From Solobacterium sp. (GTDB lineage Bacteria; Bacillota_I; Bacilli_A; Erysipelotrichales; Erysipelotrichaceae), in the NCBI GenBank assembly GCA_024698805.1, contig JAILQT010000025.1:1-49943 (forward strand): 49,943 bases of DNA, in the 5' to 3' direction. This document shows, piece after piece, positions 33,946 through 41,868 of this stretch. The notes beneath the pieces were generated by a model. It worked only from the letters and a program-made list of their open reading frames with translations, ran no database searches and had not been told where the DNA came from. The translations under genes and the position numbers were made by a program. Numbering within the stretch: position 1 is the stretch's first letter; every line of letters starts with the position of its first letter.

Positions 33946-36291
33946 TCAGACGATGCCCGCTGCCAGGCAGAGCAGACGGACGATGCCGGCGGCGATCCAG
34001 GCAATGACGCACTGCGAGATGACGACACTGATGGCTGCGAACCTTCCGAGCTCGCGCCGGATCGAAGCGATCGCGGCAACGCACGGCGTATACAGCAGCG
34101 AGAATACAAGCAGCGAGGCCGCGGCCGATGCCGTGATCCCGGAAGCCAGGTTCTTCGCAAACAGGATCTCCATCGTGGATACGACGCTCTCCTTTGCCAT
34201 AAAGCCGCTGATCAAAGACGTGCAGATGCGCCAGTCGCCGAGCCCGATCGGCTTCATCAGCGGTGCGATATAGCCGGAAACGAGTGCCAGGATGCTGGAG
34301 TGCGAATCCGTGATCATGTTGAAATGCATGTCGAAGCTGTTCAGGAACCAGATGACGATCGTGGCGATGAAGATGACGGAGAAGGCCCTCTCAAGGAAAT
34401 CCTTCGCCTTTGACCACAGCAGCTGGATGACATTGCGCGCGGACGGTATGCGGTAATTCGGCAGTTCCATGACGAACGGCACAGCCTCGCCCCGGAACAG
34501 TGTTTTTTTATACAGCAGCGCGATAAGGATCGCTATCAGGATACCCAGCACATAGAGTCCTGTCATGATCAGGCCTCCCTGCTTCGGGAAGAAAGCATTC
34601 ACGAAGAACGCGTAGATCGGCACCTTGGCCGAACAGCTCATGAACGGCGTCAGCAGGATCGTCATCCTCCTGTCGCGCTCCGACGGCAGTGTCCGGCTCG
34701 CCATGACGGCGGGAACGGTGCAGCCGAAGCCGATCAGCATCGGCACGATGGAACGGCCGGAAAGGCCGATCCGGCGCAGCAGCTTGTCCATCACGAAGGC
34801 AACGCGGGCGATATAGCCGCTGTCTTCGAGCATGGAAAGGAAGAAGAACAGCGTGATGATGATCGGCATGAACGAAAGCACGCTGCCGACACCCGCGAAG
34901 ATACCGTCTGTCACGAGGCTGCGGATCGCTTCATTGACACCGGCGCTGACCATCCAGGCGTTTACCCCTTTTGATAACATGCCGATGCCGGCTTCCATCA
35001 GCTCCTGCAGCCACGCCCCGATGACGTTGAACGTCAGCCAGAAGACCATGCCCATGATCGCGATGAATGCCGGGATGGCCGTATATTTCCCTGTCAGGAA
35101 GCTGTCGATCTTCTCCGAGCGGATGCGCTCCCTGCTCTCTTTCGGCTTCTGCACCGTCTGGGCGCATACGGAACGGATGAACGCAAAGCGCATATCGGCG
35201 ATCGCCGCGCTGTGGTCCAGTCCCCTCTCAGTCTCCATCTGCGTGATGATATGCCCGATCATGTCCGTTTCGTTTGCATCGAGCTTCAGCTGTTCGAGGA
35301 TAAGGCTGTCCCCCTCGATGGCCTTGACCGACGCGAAGCGCAGCGGCAGGTCCGCCCTGCGCGCATGATCCTGGATCAGGTGGGCAGCTGCGTGGATGCA
35401 TCTGTGCACGGCGCCGCCGTGGTCGTTCTCGTCGCAGAAATCCTGCCGGAGCGGTTTTTCCTGGTAATATGCCACATGCATGGCGTGGCTGACAAGTTCC
35501 TCCAAGCCCTGGTTCTTCGCAGCCGAGATCGGGATGACCGGCACGCCGAGCAGCGCCTCCATGCGGTTGATATCGACAGAGCCGCCGTTGGCAGTCACTT
35601 CGTCCATCATGTTCAGGGCGACGACCATAGGTGTCTCCATCTCCAGCAGCTGCATCGTCAGATACAGGTTGCGTTCGATATTCGTGGCGTCGACGATGTT
35701 GATGATGCCTTTCGGTTTTTCATGCAGGACGAAATTCCGGGAAACGATCTCCTCGCTGCTGTACGGCGACATGGAGTATATGCCCGGCAGGTCGGTGATG
35801 CACGTATTCGGGTATCCTTTGATCACGCCGTCTTTCCTGTCGACGGTGACGCCGGGGAAATTGCCGACATGCTGGTTGGACCCTGTCAGCTGGTTGAACA
35901 GCGTCGTCTTTCCCGAGTTCTGGTTGCCGACGAGTGCGAATGTCAGCAATGTGTCCGAAGGCAGCGGTGTTTCCGACTGCTTCTCATGGAAGCGTCCGCC
36001 TTCACCGAGTCCGGGGTGCTCGATCTTCTCCACTTTACGCAGCGGCGTATCGTCCGGCTGGTCTTCACCGATCTTCTTTACTTCGATCTGGTCCGCTTCT
36101 TCCAGGCGCAGCGTCAGCTCATAGCCCTGGACCAGTACTTCCATCGGATCCCCCAGCGGGGCGTATTTGATCACCTTGACCCGTGATCCCGGGATCACGC
36201 CCATATCGAAAAAATGCTGGCGCAGGGAGCCTTCCCCGCCGACCGATTCGATCACTGCTGTTTCACCGATGCCTATATCCTTTAAAGTCAT
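33946..36291 (-). CDS. feoB: FeoA-FeoB fused ferrous iron transporter
   Basis: A 781-residue fusion. Residues 1-70 are a FeoA/SH3-like domain (LKDIGIGETAVIESV, HFFDMGVIPGSRVKVIKYAPLGDPM). A 45-residue linker follows, then the FeoB GTPase with G1 GNQNSGKT (122-129), G3 DLPGIYS and G4 NMMD. The C-terminal half is the membrane transport part, with paired Gate-type repeats and LLYTPCVAAIASIRRE. It imports Fe2+. Fusion removes the need for a separate feoA gene, and none is seen. It lies 15 bases after the MATE gene and is probably co-transcribed with it. Confidence 0.95.
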   Translation of the reverse strand: MTLKDIGIGETAVIESVGGEGSLRQHFFDMGVIPGSRVKVIKYAPLGDPMEVLVQGYELTLRLEEADQIEVKKIGEDQPDDTPLRKVEKIEHPGLGEGGRFHEKQSETPLPSDTLLTFALVGNQNSGKTTLFNQLTGSNQHVGNFPGVTVDRKDGVIKGYPNTCITDLPGIYSMSPYSSEEIVSRNFVLHEKPKGIINIVDATNIERNLYLTMQLLEMETPMVVALNMMDEVTANGGSVDINRMEALLGVPVIPISAAKNQGLEELVSHAMHVAYYQEKPLRQDFCDENDHGGAVHRCIHAAAHLIQDHARRADLPLRFASVKAIEGDSLILEQLKLDANETDMIGHIITQMETERGLDHSAAIADMRFAFIRSVCAQTVQKPKESRERIRSEKIDSFLTGKYTAIPAFIAIMGMVFWLTFNVIGAWLQELMEAGIGMLSKGVNAWMVSAGVNEAIRSLVTDGIFAGVGSVLSFMPIIITLFFFLSMLEDSGYIARVAFVMDKLLRRIGLSGRSIVPMLIGFGCTVPAVMASRTLPSERDRRMTILLTPFMSCSAKVPIYAFFVNAFFPKQGGLIMTGLYVLGILIAILIALLYKKTLFRGEAVPFVMELPNYRIPSARNVIQLLWSKAKDFLERAFSVIFIATIVIWFLNSFDMHFNMITDSHSSILALVSGYIAPLMKPIGLGDWRICTSLISGFMAKESVVSTMEILFAKNLASGITASAAASLLVFSLLYTPCVAAIASIRRELGRFAAISVVISQCVIAWIAAGIVRLLCLAAGIV

Positions 36292-36306
36292 TCCTTCCTT
36301 CTTTCC

Positions 36307-37674
36307 TTATGCAGTCCGGACAGAAGCCCTGTCCTTCCATTTCCCACTGAGCAGGTATACCGAGCCGATCGCAAACGGTACCAGGCCGCTGATGGCATTG
36401 CCGTACCAGAAGCCGCGGATGCCCATGTTCAGCGTCACGCCGAGCAGAAGCGCCAGGCCGATGCGGCAGACGATGCCGTCCAGCAGCGCGACAGCCAGGT
36501 TCAGCTTGCTGTTGCCCGACCCGTTGATCAGTGCGAAATTGGCGGGACGGAGTGTCGCCCCTGTATACTGGATCAGCGCGACCGGCACATAGGTCAGGGC
36601 CAGCGTCAGCACTTCCTTATCGCTCGAGAACAGTCCGAACAGCCATTCCGGACGGAAGATCGTGATGACAGCCATGACGGATGCGGGAATGAAGACGACC
36701 CACAGCGCTGTTTTGACGACCATCGGCACACGTTCGATCTTGCCTGCACCGAGCGCCTGCGCGATCATGGCGCCGCCGGCGCTGGATATTGCCTGCGCGA
36801 CGATATTGATGATGCTCTCCAGCTTGCGCGCGACGCCGGTGACAGCGACGGCGGCAACGCCGTAGGAGTTGACATAGGAGTTGACGAAAAGCATTGAGAA
36901 TGTGATCGCAGCGGACTGGATGACCATCGGGATGCCGAGCGACAGCAGCGGATGGATCACCTCCGGGTAGATCCGGAAATGTTCCGGTCTGAAGTCAAAG
37001 TTATACTGGTCCCTGTTCCGGTACAGGACAGACAGCGCAAAGAGGAAACTGAATCCCTGGCCGATGACGGTGCCCAGGGCTGCGCCGAAAGGACCCATGC
37101 CCATGCCGGCAACAAAGACGATATCGAGGATCAGGTTGATGACCGACGCGATCGCGATGAACATGAACGGGTGTTTTGAGTCACCCATGCCTCTCAATAT
37201 GGCTGAGACAAGGTTGTAGCCGTAGATGAAGACCAGGCCGCAGATGCAGGTGACGATGTAGTCCCTTGCCATATTCCACGATGCCTGCGGCGTATTCAGC
37301 CAGTGCATCAGGCCTTTGTAGCCGAACAGCATGACGATCATGATGATCACGGCCGCGCTCATCAGCATCGTGAAAAGCGTTCCGACCATCATGCCTACCT
37401 TGTCCCTCCGGTTCTCGCCGACAAAGCGGGCGATCATGATCTGTCCCGCATTGGAAAAGCCCATCGCCACGAATGTCAGCAGCATCAGCAGATCGCCGCC
37501 GATCGAAACAGCTGCCAGTCCTTCCGGACCGACGAACTTTCCGACGACGATCATATCGACCATGTTGTATACCGTCTGCAGCAGTCCCGAGAGGAACAGC
37601 GGCAGTGCAAATTTCAGCATCGTTTTCGGCACGCTGCCGGTTGTCAGATCCCTGATCAGTTCCTTTTTTTCCAT
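36307..37674 (-). CDS. MATE-family exporter
   Basis: A 455-residue protein with about 12 membrane helices. It has PKTMLKFALPLFLSGLLQTVYNMVDMIVVGKFVG at the start and AAVSIGGDLLMLL in helix 2. It is distinct from the MATE at 20867. Ribosome site GGAG is 6 bases before the ATG. It precedes feoB by 15 bases. A link between efflux and iron uptake is possible, for example export of a chelator or metal-stress protection, but that is inference from position. Confidence 0.92.
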   Translation of the reverse strand: MEKKELIRDLTTGSVPKTMLKFALPLFLSGLLQTVYNMVDMIVVGKFVGPEGLAAVSIGGDLLMLLTFVAMGFSNAGQIMIARFVGENRRDKVGMMVGTLFTMLMSAAVIIMIVMLFGYKGLMHWLNTPQASWNMARDYIVTCICGLVFIYGYNLVSAILRGMGDSKHPFMFIAIASVINLILDIVFVAGMGMGPFGAALGTVIGQGFSFLFALSVLYRNRDQYNFDFRPEHFRIYPEVIHPLLSLGIPMVIQSAAITFSMLFVNSYVNSYGVAAVAVTGVARKLESIINIVAQAISSAGGAMIAQALGAGKIERVPMVVKTALWVVFIPASVMAVITIFRPEWLFGLFSSDKEVLTLALTYVPVALIQYTGATLRPANFALINGSGNSKLNLAVALLDGIVCRIGLALLLGVTLNMGIRGFWYGNAISGLVPFAIGSVYLLSGKWKDRASVRTA

Positions 37675-37728
37675 AGTATTCTCCGCGCAAATATGATATC
37701 ATGCCTGCGGAAATTTGGCAGGTGTTTC

Positions 37729-38502
37729 ATGGTAATCAGGCGAAATATATGGTATCCGCCGGCATGGGAGGAAAGGACCCTCCATATCTGGCTGCCGGAT
37801 AATTACGACAATACGGACGAAAGGTATCCTGTCCTGTACTTTTTTGACGGACACAACCTTTTCTATGACTACGACGCGACTTACGGCAAAAGCTGGGGTC
37901 TGAAGGAGTTCCTCGAATCCTGGCCGAAGCAGATCATCGTCGTCGGGATGGAATGCAGCCACACCGGCAATGACAGGCTGCGCGAATACTGCCCGTACCG
38001 GAAGCGCATGTTCGGCGAAGTGATCGACGGCATCGGCGACCAGACGTTCGAATGGATCGTCAATGACATCAAGCCGATGATCGACAGCGAATACAGGACC
38101 TGGCCGCACCGCGAAGCGACAGGCATTGCCGGATCCTCCATGGGCGGCATCATGGCGATGCACGGCGCCCTCACATGGAACCGGTATTTCTCGAAAGCGG
38201 CTGCCGTATCCGCAGGCGTGTTCCATAACCTCTCCAATTACAGGAAGGACCTGTACCAGGCAGAACTGTGCCCGGATACGCGCATCTTCATCTCCTGGGG
38301 CGAACACGAAGCCGGCAGGGCGCCGCACAGCGGCAATCCCGCCACCGACACCAGGGAGGCCAGGAGCGCGCACAAATTCTCGGTCGAACTCAGAGAAAAA
38401 GGCATAGATTCCTATACCTTCTTCCAGCCTAAGGGCAGGCACTGTGAAGCCGACTGGGAAAAACAGGTGCCCTTCTTCATGCATTATCTCTGGCTTGACT
38501 GA
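37729..38502 (+). CDS. Esterase D-like alpha/beta hydrolase
   Basis: A 257-residue hydrolase of the putative-esterase family. I start it at the ATG at 37729 with GGCAGGTG upstream; the track's earlier start lies antisense in the MATE gene. It has YPVLYFFDGHNLFYD, the nucleophile motif GSSMGG, and the catalytic His in PKGRHCEADWE. The acid residue probably lies in the ISWGEHEAG region. Relatives cleave acyl esters, including those on carbohydrates. Its 3' end overlaps the convergent VanY gene by 19 bases. Confidence 0.9.
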   Translation: MVIRRNIWYPPAWEERTLHIWLPDNYDNTDERYPVLYFFDGHNLFYDYDATYGKSWGLKEFLESWPKQIIVVGMECSHTGNDRLREYCPYRKRMFGEVIDGIGDQTFEWIVNDIKPMIDSEYRTWPHREATGIAGSSMGGIMAMHGALTWNRYFSKAAAVSAGVFHNLSNYRKDLYQAELCPDTRIFISWGEHEAGRAPHSGNPATDTREARSAHKFSVELREKGIDSYTFFQPKGRHCEADWEKQVPFFMHYLWLD

Positions 38503-39170
38503 TATTCCTCAAGACACAGCCCCGAATCATAGATCTCTGCAGCAGCTTCCTTTCCGACATAGCGGTAGTGCCACGGCTCATACGCGATCCCGGTCAGGGA
38601 GCTTTTTTCTTCGGGATAGCGCTGGATGAAGCCGTACAGATGGGCATTGTCCTTCAGCCAGTTGTATGTGCGCAGGCTGCCGGCTTCCTCTTCGGCATTG
38701 ATATCCACCGCAAGGCCGGTCTCATGTTCGCTCGTACCGGGTGCAGCGACCCATTCCCTGGCTTCCGCTTCCGCAGCTTCCCGGCTGTATCCTTCTTCGA
38801 TATACTGTGCGATCATTTCATCCATGATGGCCTGCTGGTCTTCCGCTGAACGCCAGCCGCTCCGCACATACAGGCTGATGCCCTGGCTGCGCGCCGTATC
38901 GAACATCTCCTGCAGTTCGGGCCAGATCCTCTCGTCGACATATTCGCCGTTGTCCAGCCGCAGCAGCGATACGCTGTAATCCGCAGGGAGCGGGTGATCC
39001 GCATTGACAAGGACCGTCTTCCAGTCCCCTTCCGCACGGTATGACGCACTCCCGCGCATATACGGGATCTCCGCAGGCAGCCGCAGTTCACGGATCATGA
39101 AAAACACGGCAAACGCTGCCATTGCCAGCGGTATAAACAGGATCCATCTGTGCTTTTTCCGTCTTCTCAT
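38484..39170 (-). CDS. VanY-type D,D-carboxypeptidase (peptidase M15B)
   Basis: A 228-residue membrane-anchored enzyme: basic start, helix (about 10-27), then the M15B domain. Zinc and catalytic residues lie in RSGWRS, PGTSEHETGLAVDI (His and Asp ligands), and AYEPWHYRYVG (Glu and His). It removes the terminal D-Ala from peptidoglycan stem peptides. No other van genes are present, so this is probably a housekeeping enzyme and not vancomycin resistance. TACAAT lies exactly 6 bases before the ATG and no ribosome site is seen. Confidence 0.92.
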   Translation of the reverse strand: MRRRKKHRWILFIPLAMAAFAVFFMIRELRLPAEIPYMRGSASYRAEGDWKTVLVNADHPLPADYSVSLLRLDNGEYVDERIWPELQEMFDTARSQGISLYVRSGWRSAEDQQAIMDEMIAQYIEEGYSREAAEAEAREWVAAPGTSEHETGLAVDINAEEEAGSLRTYNWLKDNAHLYGFIQRYPEEKSSLTGIAYEPWHYRYVGKEAAAEIYDSGLCLEEYQSSQR

Positions 39171-39176
39171 AGGACT

Positions 39177-39182
39177 ATTGTA
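39177..39182 (-). promoter_or_regulatory. -10 box placed for a leaderless VanY mRNA
   Basis: Minus strand TACAAT is followed by 6 bases and the ATG at 39170. It is not preceded by TG. Confidence 0.45.
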
Positions 39183-39233
39183 TTCTCTGAAGCGGGCAAA
39201 CAGTATTTAAATTTCCTTACGATCATCGAAAGG

Positions 39234-39242
39234 TGATATATT
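39234..39242 (+). promoter_or_regulatory. Extended -10 promoter for the small ORF, peptidase and deoD
   Basis: TGATATATT lies about 20 bases before the small ORF start at 39263. Confidence 0.5.
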
Positions 39243-39262
39243 AACGGCAGGAGACTGTAATC

Positions 39263-39373
39263 ATGAACAGAGAATTTGAGCGCATTTTACTGCAGGCGCC
39301 GTCACCCGGGCTGATCATGCCTGCCGGTGCCGGGGCAGCACAGGTGCAGGAGGACGTATGGGAAGGATCATAG
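39263..39373 (+). CDS. Small ORF (36 aa) overlapping the peptidase start
   Basis: A 36-codon frame below the track's length limit, starting at an ATG with GGAG 9 bases upstream and ending at TAG 39371-39373. It overlaps the next gene's start by 16 bases. The product is Ala/Gly/Pro-rich in its second half (QAPSPG, MPAGAGAAQ) and has no clear membrane helix. It lies directly after the promoter. It may be a translational-coupling leader or a small protein. It could also be a chance frame. Confidence 0.4.
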   Translation: MNREFERILLQAPSPGLIMPAGAGAAQVQEDVWEGS

Positions 39374-40044
39374 CGATCGGCGGCGGTGAGATCGGCCTGC
39401 GGGAGACATGGGATATCGATGCCTATATCGCCTCCTGCACGGTCAGACACCCGAAGCTGCTTTTTATACCTACTGCCAGCCGCGATCCGGACAGCTACAT
39501 CCGCGTCGTCCACGAAGTATACGGTGAACTGGGCTGCACCGTCAGCGAGCTCTGCCTGGATACAGGGACCTATACCGACAGCGAGATCGAAGGCATGATC
39601 CTGTCCAGCGATATCATCTATGTCGGCGGCGGCGATACGGAATATATGATGGACAGATGGAACGAAAGGAACGTCGGCACATACCTGAAGAAAGCATACA
39701 GCCGCAATATCGTCCTGAGCGGCCTCAGCGCCGGTTCCGACTGCTGGTTCATCGCCGGCTACGCCGATACCGAATTCATGCGCGGCATCCCCGATCCGAA
39801 ATTCAAATGGGTCAAAGGACTCGCGCTGCTGCCGTGGCTCCATTCGCCGCACTACAATGACCCTGCCCGCAGCGGTTTTGACGAAGCGCTGAAAGGCCAG
39901 CTGTGCGATGCGATCGCGCTCGACAACAATACGGCGCTCGTTTATGAGGACGGTGACATCCGCATCCTGCGGACGGAAGACAGATACCATGCGTGGTACT
40001 TTGAAAATGACGGTATAAGCGTACATAAAAAACTGATAGAATAG
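39358..40044 (+). CDS. Peptidase E-like protein (family S51)
   Basis: A 228-residue protein of the peptidase E family, with a class I glutamine-amidotransferase-like fold. It opens with IIAIGGGEI and has YVGGGDTEYMMDRW and the nucleophile motif SGLSAGSDCWF (Ser124). A candidate His lies in WLHSPHYND. Relatives cleave Asp-X dipeptides or act in peptide turnover. Ribosome site AGGAGG is 4 bases before the ATG and lies inside the small ORF. deoD follows after 19 bases. Confidence 0.88.
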   Translation: MGRIIAIGGGEIGLRETWDIDAYIASCTVRHPKLLFIPTASRDPDSYIRVVHEVYGELGCTVSELCLDTGTYTDSEIEGMILSSDIIYVGGGDTEYMMDRWNERNVGTYLKKAYSRNIVLSGLSAGSDCWFIAGYADTEFMRGIPDPKFKWVKGLALLPWLHSPHYNDPARSGFDEALKGQLCDAIALDNNTALVYEDGDIRILRTEDRYHAWYFENDGISVHKKLIE

Positions 40045-40063
40045 TGTAAAGGAGATCTTGAAA

Positions 40064-40774
40064 ATGCCTACACCACATAATTCAGCAGAAAAAGGTCAGA
40101 TCGCAAAAACAGTTCTGATGCCCGGTGATCCGCTGCGGGCAAAGTTCATTGCGGAAACATTCCTTGAGAACGAACAGCTGGTCAACAACGTCAGGGGGAT
40201 CAGAGGATATACAGGCACATGGAAAGGTGTCCCCGTCTCAGTCATGGCAAGCGGGATGGGCATGCCGTCGATCGGCATCTATTCCTATGAACTCTTCAGT
40301 TCCTACGACGTGGATAATATCATTCGTGTCGGTTCCGCAGGCGGCTATACGGCGGACATGAACCTGTTCGATGTCCTGATCGCTTCCGGCGCCTATTCGG
40401 AATCGACCTACGCAAAAGTACAGTGCGGTTATGAGGAAGATGTCACATATCCTTCCGCAGAGCTGAACGAGAAGCTCAGGAGCGCTGCCGCGAAACTCGA
40501 TATCCCCGTCAAGGAAGTGATCATCCACAGTTCGGACGTATTCTACAGGGAATCCTCGGATTATCTGGAAGACGTCATCAACAACCATCACTGCAAGGCT
40601 GTCGAGATGGAGAGCTTCGCCCTCTTCTCCAATGCGAGGGTCCTGAAGAAGAACGCAGCCTGCATCCTGACGATCTCGGACAGCTTCGTGACCCGCGAAG
40701 AGACGACGCCGCAGGAAAGGGAGCGCAGCTTCACGAAGATGATGCTGGTCGCCCTCGACGCAGCGATCAAATGA
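40064..40774 (+). CDS. deoD: Purine nucleoside phosphorylase, DeoD type
   Basis: A 236-residue hexameric-type phosphorylase that splits purine nucleosides with phosphate. I start it at the ATG at 40064 (MPTPHNSAEKG, the family start); the track start is TTG. Motifs are LMPGDPLRAKFIAE, VRGIRGYTGTWKG, RVGSAGGY, AVEMESFAL with the ribose-binding Met and Glu, and ISDSFVT with the catalytic Asp. Ribosome site AAGGAG precedes it. It would process nucleosides brought in by the BMP-type importer at 4910-9746. Confidence 0.96.
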   Translation: MPTPHNSAEKGQIAKTVLMPGDPLRAKFIAETFLENEQLVNNVRGIRGYTGTWKGVPVSVMASGMGMPSIGIYSYELFSSYDVDNIIRVGSAGGYTADMNLFDVLIASGAYSESTYAKVQCGYEEDVTYPSAELNEKLRSAAAKLDIPVKEVIIHSSDVFYRESSDYLEDVINNHHCKAVEMESFALFSNARVLKKNAACILTISDSFVTREETTPQERERSFTKMMLVALDAAIK

Positions 40775-40825
40775 AAAAAGAATCAGGTACGGGGCATATC
40801 ACATTTCCCATACCTGATTTTTTTT
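40775..40825. terminator. Bidirectional terminator after deoD
   Basis: AATCAGGTA and TACCTGATT pair, with inner GGG/CCC pairing, flanked by A and T runs. It lies between convergent deoD and DUF2804 genes. Confidence 0.82.
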
Positions 40826-40831
40826 CCGTCT

Positions 40832-41857
40832 TTACCACCGGTTCTTCACTTTTTCCGCAAAGCCGGGCATATCACTGAATGCAACGACTGTACCGTCATC
40901 GAGCACGGCACTGCCGGTAAACCTGCCGAATACCTGGTGCTGGTCGGATTCGATGAGCAGGACGTTCGTGTCGCTCGCCCTGTCGATCACAGGGATGAAA
41001 TCCGCCGTGAACCTGCCGTCGCTCGAAGTGAATGTCCAGGGCGACAGGAAATCATCCTTCCCGTCCTTCTGCGGGATATTGAATGCGACTTCCTCCAGCT
41101 TATGCAGCCTGCCGTCATAGAACAGCGCGTTCTCGCTTGCGGCGGAAGTATCGCCGAAGCCGTAACCGAGGTTGAAGCCGAACGGGACCCCGTTCACTTC
41201 GGAACTCGCGCTTGCCCAGTACCATGTATTCGAATATGTCCATACGCCCCTGCCCCAGTCCAGGACGCCGTATGTATCTTCAAAGCGGTATACATCCGTG
41301 CCGATGCGGACATAGCCGTCCGCCTTCAGGCAGTTGATCTTCTGGTTGTAATAGAAGGCATATCTGTCTTCCTTATACGGCGTCATCATGACGATCGACT
41401 CCTGCGGTGCATCCCGCAGCGTAACGGAAGCCTCCAGGGTCTTCCCGCTGTCGAAGCCGTCCCAGCGGCAGAACAGTTTCCTCTCTGTCCCGTCATTGCG
41501 GAAGGTGATCTCAGCCTTTTTGTTTTTGAAGCTGACATCGCCCTGTTCTGACGATTCCGGCAGATGCGTCTTACCCAGCGGAAGCACGGTCATGACGGAC
41601 CGCGTCTCAGCCGTAGGGGCTTCAAGATCCAGCCATGAGACACTGTACATTCCCATATAGCTGTTGTCCGCGATCGTCAGCGCAAGCGCCCTCCTGCCGT
41701 CAGAGACAAGGTAATAATCCCACTCCTTGATCCGGAGACGGTTTGCCTTCACCAGTTTCCTTTCATACAGTTTCAGCGGTTTTCTTGAATAACCCGCTTC
41801 GTCCAGCCTGCCTGATTCGCTCAGCAGTTTCCCTTTCCTTGTGATCTCTTTCTGCAT
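40832..41857 (-). CDS. DUF2804-family protein
   Basis: A 341-residue soluble protein matching the DUF2804 pattern: EITRKGKLLSESGRLDEAGYSRKPL at the start and YGVLDWGRGVWTYSNTWYWASAS in the middle, with a beta-rich layout. Relatives are common in actinobacteria and Bacillota and have no established activity that I know of; a lipocalin-like fold is possible. It starts 11 bases after the LtaS-like gene with AGGAGG as ribosome site, so both are in one operon, hinting at an envelope or lipid role. Confidence 0.85.
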   Translation of the reverse strand: MQKEITRKGKLLSESGRLDEAGYSRKPLKLYERKLVKANRLRIKEWDYYLVSDGRRALALTIADNSYMGMYSVSWLDLEAPTAETRSVMTVLPLGKTHLPESSEQGDVSFKNKKAEITFRNDGTERKLFCRWDGFDSGKTLEASVTLRDAPQESIVMMTPYKEDRYAFYYNQKINCLKADGYVRIGTDVYRFEDTYGVLDWGRGVWTYSNTWYWASASSEVNGVPFGFNLGYGFGDTSAASENALFYDGRLHKLEEVAFNIPQKDGKDDFLSPWTFTSSDGRFTADFIPVIDRASDTNVLLIESDQHQVFGRFTGSAVLDDGTVVAFSDMPGFAEKVKNRW

Positions 41858-41868
41858 ATGTCCTCCTG

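Noticed and set aside
38484-39170. Vancomycin resistance cluster suggested by VanY and ddl
   Set aside because: The genes are 5 kb apart with no vanR/S/H/X. Both fit ordinary peptidoglycan metabolism.
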